A stretch of DNA of 64,000 bases, from NCBI RefSeq assembly GCF_009730915.1, contig NC_052488.1, forward strand, positions 19,462,305 to 19,526,304. The letters are read 5' to 3'. The stretch comes from Dioscorea cayenensis subsp. rotundata. Taxonomy: Eukaryota > Streptophyta > Magnoliopsida > Dioscoreales > Dioscoreaceae. The notes beneath the pieces were generated by a model. That model ran no database searches and was not told the DNA's origin. It saw only the letters and a list, made by a program, of their open reading frames with translations. Position 1 is the stretch's first letter. Every line of letters starts with the position of its first letter. Below, piece after piece: positions 59,332 to 64,000 of this stretch. Both the position numbers and the translations under genes were made by a program.

Positions 59332-59617
59332 GGTATAATCATCATAATAGCCCATATATTTTTCTCCCTTTTCTTTTGGTCCATTTACTCAAAAATACTT
59401 ATACTAGTTTTTTTACTTTTGAAAATGTGCCCACTTAGTTAGAAATGTTTTCAACTAGTCCCTCTACTTTTAAAAATGTGCCCACTTAACACATTTTTAA
59501 AAGTAAAGGGACTAATTTGAAGCGTTTATACGTTTTCAAAAATAAAAGAATTAGTCGGTATTTGAGTAGATGGATCAAAAGAGAGAAAAGTATATGGACC
59601 AATTAAAATATTATACC
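59332..59617. mobile_element. Mutator-type foldback MITE, 286 bp, 9-bp TSD
   Basis: Perfect 9-bp duplication ATTAATTTA flanks it (59323-59331 and 59618-59626). The arms start GGTATAAT and end ATTATACC and pair inward through CCATATATTTTTCTC / GAGAAAAGTATATGG, CTTTTGGTCCAT / ATGGATCAAAAG and ACTTTTAAAAATGTG / CACATTTTTAAAAGT. Nine-base duplications are typical of Mutator-like elements. No coding sequence. Confidence 0.9.
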
Positions 59618-59654
59618 ATTAATTTAAGGTATTTTTAAAAAACTGATTTTTTTT

Positions 59655-60330
59655 AGATGCACCTTAACTTATTGGTACTGAGTCCCTATGCAATACAGGT
59701 TAGGGTCCAGTCCAGTACAAACTCCCTCCAATATTTTTTAATGCAAACTTAGATATTTGACACATATCTCATATATTGTTAATTGTCAGAATTTAAACTT
59801 AATTAATATTTTTTTTCCACACTAAAATCCAATATCAATATTAAACAAGCTCTTCCGCCAAAAATTATCTATTATGTTTTTCATCTATATTTTTTAAAAA
59901 TTTTAAAAACTAAATTTTACTATCTTCTATTTGAACCGATTTTGCATCATGTGAAATAATGGTAACAAACTCTATCTTTTCTTTTATCTCTTGTAAATGC
60001 AAAATCTTTATCATCGTGTATATATATATATATATTATATGATTTATTTTTTCACAAATATTGAAAAGAAGAATAAAAAGTAGTTAAAATATATTCAAAA
60101 ATTGATGCACTAATTTAAAATATTTAAGGAGATTTTTGTTTTTAATATATATTGATTTTTACGTTAAAGAAGGCTAAATCATAATTAAATAATAGTGTGA
60201 AAATTTTAAATCTTGGGCATTAAAAATATATATGACATATGTTAAATATTTAAGCTTGTATTGGAAGGTATTGTAGGGAGTTTGCATTGGACTAGAGCTG
60301 AATCCATGCCAATACATAGCGAGGATGAGT
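59655..60330. mobile_element. Foldback element, about 670 bp
   Basis: Long imperfect inverted arms: left GTCCAGTCCAGTACAAACTC then CCTCCAATATT and CTTAGATATTTGACACATAT; right the reverse complement of AGTCCAATGCAAACTCCC, CAATACAAGC and TTAAATATTTAACATATGTC. Outer ends are degraded, so limits are good to about 20 bases. It lies between two Mutator-type MITEs. Confidence 0.7.
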
Positions 60331-60530
60331 GATATATTTATAAAACCTACTCACCCTCTGTTCTACACTTTGTATTAAAAATGAAAAAAAAAAATAGGGT
60401 ATATTCACTCATGTAAATATCTCGATTAATGTGATAGAATTCCACCATAAATATAAGGTATGAACCAAAATGAATTTTAAAATTTGAATTATTGTTTGGT
60501 TGTAGTTTTTAAAAAGTATAATTCCCTAGA

Positions 60531-60854
60531 GGTGAAAATATCAAAATGGTCCCTCTATTTTGTGTTTTCTGTCCTTTTAGTCCCTTTAATATAAAATCCA
60601 TATTTTTTGTCCTTGTATTTGCATATTTCTGTCTTTTGGTCCCTCCAATTGACGGATCTGCCTTTTTAGTCCTTCTAGCTGATGAACTGAAAGGACCAAA
60701 AATAATGAAAATGTGTAAATACACAAAAAAAAATGAATTTTACAGCTAAAGGATGAATATGTGCAAATACAATGACTAAAACGATGTACTTTATATTAAA
60801 GGAACTAAAAGAGCAGAAAACGCAAAATAGAAGGAACATTTTGATACTTACACC
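60531..60854. mobile_element. Mutator-type foldback MITE, 324 bp
   Basis: The arms start GGTGAAAATATCAAAATGG and end in the complementary TTTTGATACTTACACC, and they pair over about 110 bases (TATTTTGTGTTTTCTG against CAGAAAACGCAAAATA; CCCTTTAATATAAA against TTTATATTAAAGG). The flanks TTCCCTAGA (60522-60530) and TTCCCTAAA (60855-60863) are a 9-bp duplication with one mismatch. The mirror-like ORFs on both strands are a by-product of the palindrome. Confidence 0.88.
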
Positions 60855-62900
60855 TTCCCTAAACAATTCTTATATATATATATATATATTTCAAACATAC
60901 CATTTTAATCCTTTTATTTTAAACTGTAACCTTACAGTCCCTCAACAATTTTAATCTAGCCATGCTAATCCCCTTAATCCCTAAACCTTAACCCTAAACC
61001 ATCAAAAAAAGGATTACATAACTCATTTAAATATAATAGAGGTACTAAAAAGTTGTAATTTAAAGTAAGGGACTAAAAAGTTAAATTTGAAAAAGTAAAA
61101 GAATTATTTAGAGAATTATATTTTTTTAAAATATAAAAAAATTATTTAAACTCTTCAACTTTGTCTTTTTTTTTTAATCCATATATTTTTATTCTTTTAT
61201 TATATGAAAAGTCAAACAACAAAAAAATGGTGCATTGCCTTGCCATTATAATGATTTGTATAATTATTGAGCAAAAATGAATAAATTTGCATAGTTTATA
61301 AATAAAAAATGAACATTTTTAATTTACAAGAACAAAAATAAGCAATTATTAAAATATTAAAAATTACAAAATTATTATTTTATGTTAATTTCTCTGTCAC
61401 TTTATCAATGAATCACAAATAAAGAAAGTTTTTGAAAATAATTAATGATTATGTTGTGACCAAAGAATTGATAAAAAATTTGTTTTATGTAATAATAAGA
61501 ATAAAATTGAATGAAACAAAGCTACTTTTTTTATGAATGGAACCAAATTCTTTTTTCTTATTTTATTGATTACTATAATGAGCTAATAGTAAGCAAGAGG
61601 AAAAGTTACTGTAATTGGTGGTGGGTAAAAAAATAAAATAAAATAAAAAACAAATATAAAGATATTTTTATTCCTTAACCTTAAGTTAAAAAAGAAAAAA
61701 AGAAAAAAAAACAAACGTAGTAAAGAAAAATAAGATTCCAAAAGTCCCTTTTTTATATATTTTCAAAACTATTTGAGTTGAGATATAAAAAGAAAATCTA
61801 AATTTATATCTTGCTTTGTATAATTTTCTGTACATAAACTTGAAAAATAATAAAATAAATTTTTATTTTTATTTATTTGATAAAATAAACAAACTAAATT
61901 AAAAACGTTCACATCTGATAGTTAATACCTCATTACATTATTTAAACCTGTTTTGTAAAAAATATACAAATATTTTATATAAATAATTTGATATTAATAA
62001 ATTAAGTGATTGTTGGCTCTCATTCTCGAGCAGGGAAGAAATTAAATCATAGTTGATAATTTTATTTTATTTTTTAAATAAAAGCTTAAAAAATTAAATA
62101 AATGTTGGGTTTTTTTTTTATATCAACTATCACTATCTATTCATGTTCATCAGTACTGTGAGTAATAATATGAAACTTATATCATAGTTATTTGCTAACC
62201 TTGTTAATCATGATTTTATTGTCATTAAAAACTGGGTCACTGACTTAATCTTTACTCAGAACAGTGAAAAAAGCATCTGTACTTTTTAATCAAGCTTTTG
62301 ATTTTTTAAGTTGATTTCTGCTTTATAAAATCAGGGAGTCTTTGCTCTTTCAAATAACTTACTCAGACTTATATGTAACTGGACTTCACCAACTTAGCTG
62401 TTCTTTCTTATTTTTCTGTTGCTTTTCTAATTTTTTTTTTCTTGCTTTTTAAGAGTGCTTCATCTCTAATGAGGGTCTATTGTTAGTTGTTTTATTTGAG
62501 ATGTATTCTTTTTTATGAGTTTGTTTTCTTTATTTGTACATTTATTTTCAATAAATTAATGGGCTATTTATTTTTTTCCAAAAAAAAAAAAATTCCAATT
62601 AGTTTTACATTACATCTATCCATCCCCGCCTTACTTGGCATTACTTGACAAATTAGATAAATAAATTACCTATATATAATATATTAATTAGTACAAGAAG
62701 TAGCTTATGCCTAATGTTAAAAGACCGAAAAAACAAATGCATCATCGATGAGACTTTTTAACCAAAATTTCAACATTATCTGCTTTTCAAAGCCATTACT
62801 TTTGACTTTATATGAATAAGTTATTCTTTTTATATCAATAAATAAATCATGACTGAAATAAATTAAAATAAAGTAAAATAAAATACCACCGAAAAAAATA

Positions 62901-63280
62901 AAGGCAGAAGATGTCTCAGATCCTATAGTGATGAAGGAGGACATTACAAAATAATCACTGTAACGGAGAATTAGTATTTTATTTCTCTATAAACTCAAAA
63001 ATTAAAGTTGAAGGTTTTATCTTCTGATTTATTTATAATTATAAAAAAATTTAAATTATAAGATAAAACAACACATAACAAGATATCAAAGTAAGAAATG
63101 TCTTAGATCAAATTATGATGAGAAATGACATTACAATAATAGAATAGATAGACACATAAAAAGTGAGAGATCATCTCTGTAAAAGAGAATTAGTATTTTA
63201 TTTCTCTATCAACTGCAAGAATAAAAGTTCGATCTCATGATTTATCAATAATTATAAAAAAAATAAAATAAAATTATAAA
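62901..63280. repeat. Diverged tandem duplication, about 190 bp per unit
   Basis: Shared text in both units: GACATTACAA, GAGAATTAGTATTTTATTTC, TCTAT.AACT, ATAATTATAAAAAAA. The second unit has a box B-like AAGTTCGATCTC (near 63226), so the unit may be tRNA-derived. Confidence 0.6.
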
Positions 63281-64000
63281 TTAGGAAAAAAATAATTTAG
63301 CAATTAGGAAACATTTTGAAGCAAATCAAATTGAGAGAACAGATTGTCTGATATCATAGAGAAACCTTATAATGAAGTTGTAAGACTAGAATTGGATGGG
63401 ATGGAGTGGGCATGATAAGTTGTTGTGATGTAGTTGGGGACAAACAATGGGACCAAAGTGAGCCCCAACCATGCTTGTTGTTCACATGATTCCATATATT
63501 TTGGTCGCATTGTTGTTGTGAAAAGTAGGGCCATGAAGAGAAACATTGGAGGCTTGTCAACAACCCTACACATTTCTTCTCCTTTTTCTTCTTTGTTGAA
63601 TCGATCCATCCATCTATCGATGTTTTTGATTTCTTTCTTCTTTTTTCTTCCTTTTACACGTGCTAATATTTTCTCTATTTTTCTAATTTTTTCTATTATG
63701 CAGTTGTACCAGCTTTAATATCATGTTAAACGCGTTTGATTTAACATAATTTTTTTTAAAAAAATATGTTATATTGAGATTGCTAGTTATGTATTTTAAT
63801 TTTTACTTGTTTTAAAATGTGATTATTTTTTTATGGGTAGAGAGTCAAATTCATCATAAAACTTTTAATATTCATGTTTTTCTTTGAGAAAAAAAAATTA
63901 ATAGAGCAATTGAGGAAAAAATAGAATAAAATTTAAAAAGATGTTGAATTTTGAAATATATCATTTAATTGAAAAGAGAAAATTTAAAAAAAATGGTTGA

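Larger units (their letters stand above)
58242..64000. other. Gene-free end of the window with many small elements
   Basis: 58242-58480 is the DUF4057 leader and promoter: a (CT)n tract at 58245-58277, and TGACGTGGCA at 58447-58456, a bZIP-type ACGTGGC site. 58585-60863 holds one SINE-like and three foldback insertions. 60864-63300 is AT-rich without genes, apart from the tandem duplication at 62901-63280. 63350-63720 is less AT-rich but shows no credible ORF. Confidence 0.5.

Noticed and set aside
60509-60954. Overlapping ORFs on both strands with similar protein text
   Set aside because: They are mirror translations of the foldback MITE arms, not genes.
1-64000. Search for CRISPR arrays, bacterial operons or rRNA genes
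   Set aside because: None seen; the window is plant nuclear DNA with spliced genes.

Overview
The window is plant nuclear DNA. It has intron-rich genes with GT-AG junctions, long AT-rich spacers, many small transposon relics and only plant gene families. The CAMTA protein reads like monocot sequences I know, so I infer a non-grass monocot (a yam-like lineage is a guess). Exon boundaries were worked out by hand from reading frame and splice phase. No complete virus-like element was seen. LAYOUT: 518-8625 (-) is a CAMTA-type calmodulin-binding transcription activator of 13 exons. 8626-12469 is a spacer with a SINE-like tandem array. 12470-16989 (-) is a BTL-type mitochondrial-carrier-family adenine nucleotide transporter. 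18597-20687 (-) is an intronless P-class PPR protein. 20688-27436 is a gene-free AT-rich spacer with a hAT MITE and a tRNA-like SINE dimer. 27437-28096 (+) is a CFL1-like WW protein. 28990-29390 (+) and 30089-30571 (+) are two small unknown proteins. 33309-33866 (-), mitochondrial uL23m, and 34319-35008 (+), a plastid HMA copper chaperone, form a head-to-head pair. 36430-39078 (-) is the SR splicing factor SC35. 41643-45128 (-) is an LNK1/LNK2 clock coactivator. 50467-54013 (-) is a Pumilio/PUF RNA-binding gene whose frame appears broken twice. 55166-58241 (-) is a DUF4057 protein. 58242-64000 has no recognised gene but is packed with foldback elements. GENES TOGETHER: this is ordinary eukaryotic gene order, not an operon. 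CAMTA, SC35 and LNK are also close neighbours on Arabidopsis chromosome 5, as I recall, and DUF4057 and uL23m have near-neighbour homologues on chromosome 4, so the window looks like an old conserved block. Shared themes are RNA biology (SC35, PUF, PPR), organelle function (BTL, uL23m, copper chaperone) and environmental or clock transcription (CAMTA, LNK). MOST NOTABLE: (a) a cluster of three foldback elements plus one SINE-like insertion in 58.6-60.9 kb, several with clean target-site duplications; (b) a 561-bp hAT MITE filled with copies of a TCCGGAC palindrome; (c) a duplicated upstream block of LNK carrying two matching pairs of ACGTG elements; (d) a PUF gene with two one-base frame breaks and altered RNA-contact residues; (e) a PPR protein whose repeats predict an A-tract target. 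I saw no wholly new kind of system.
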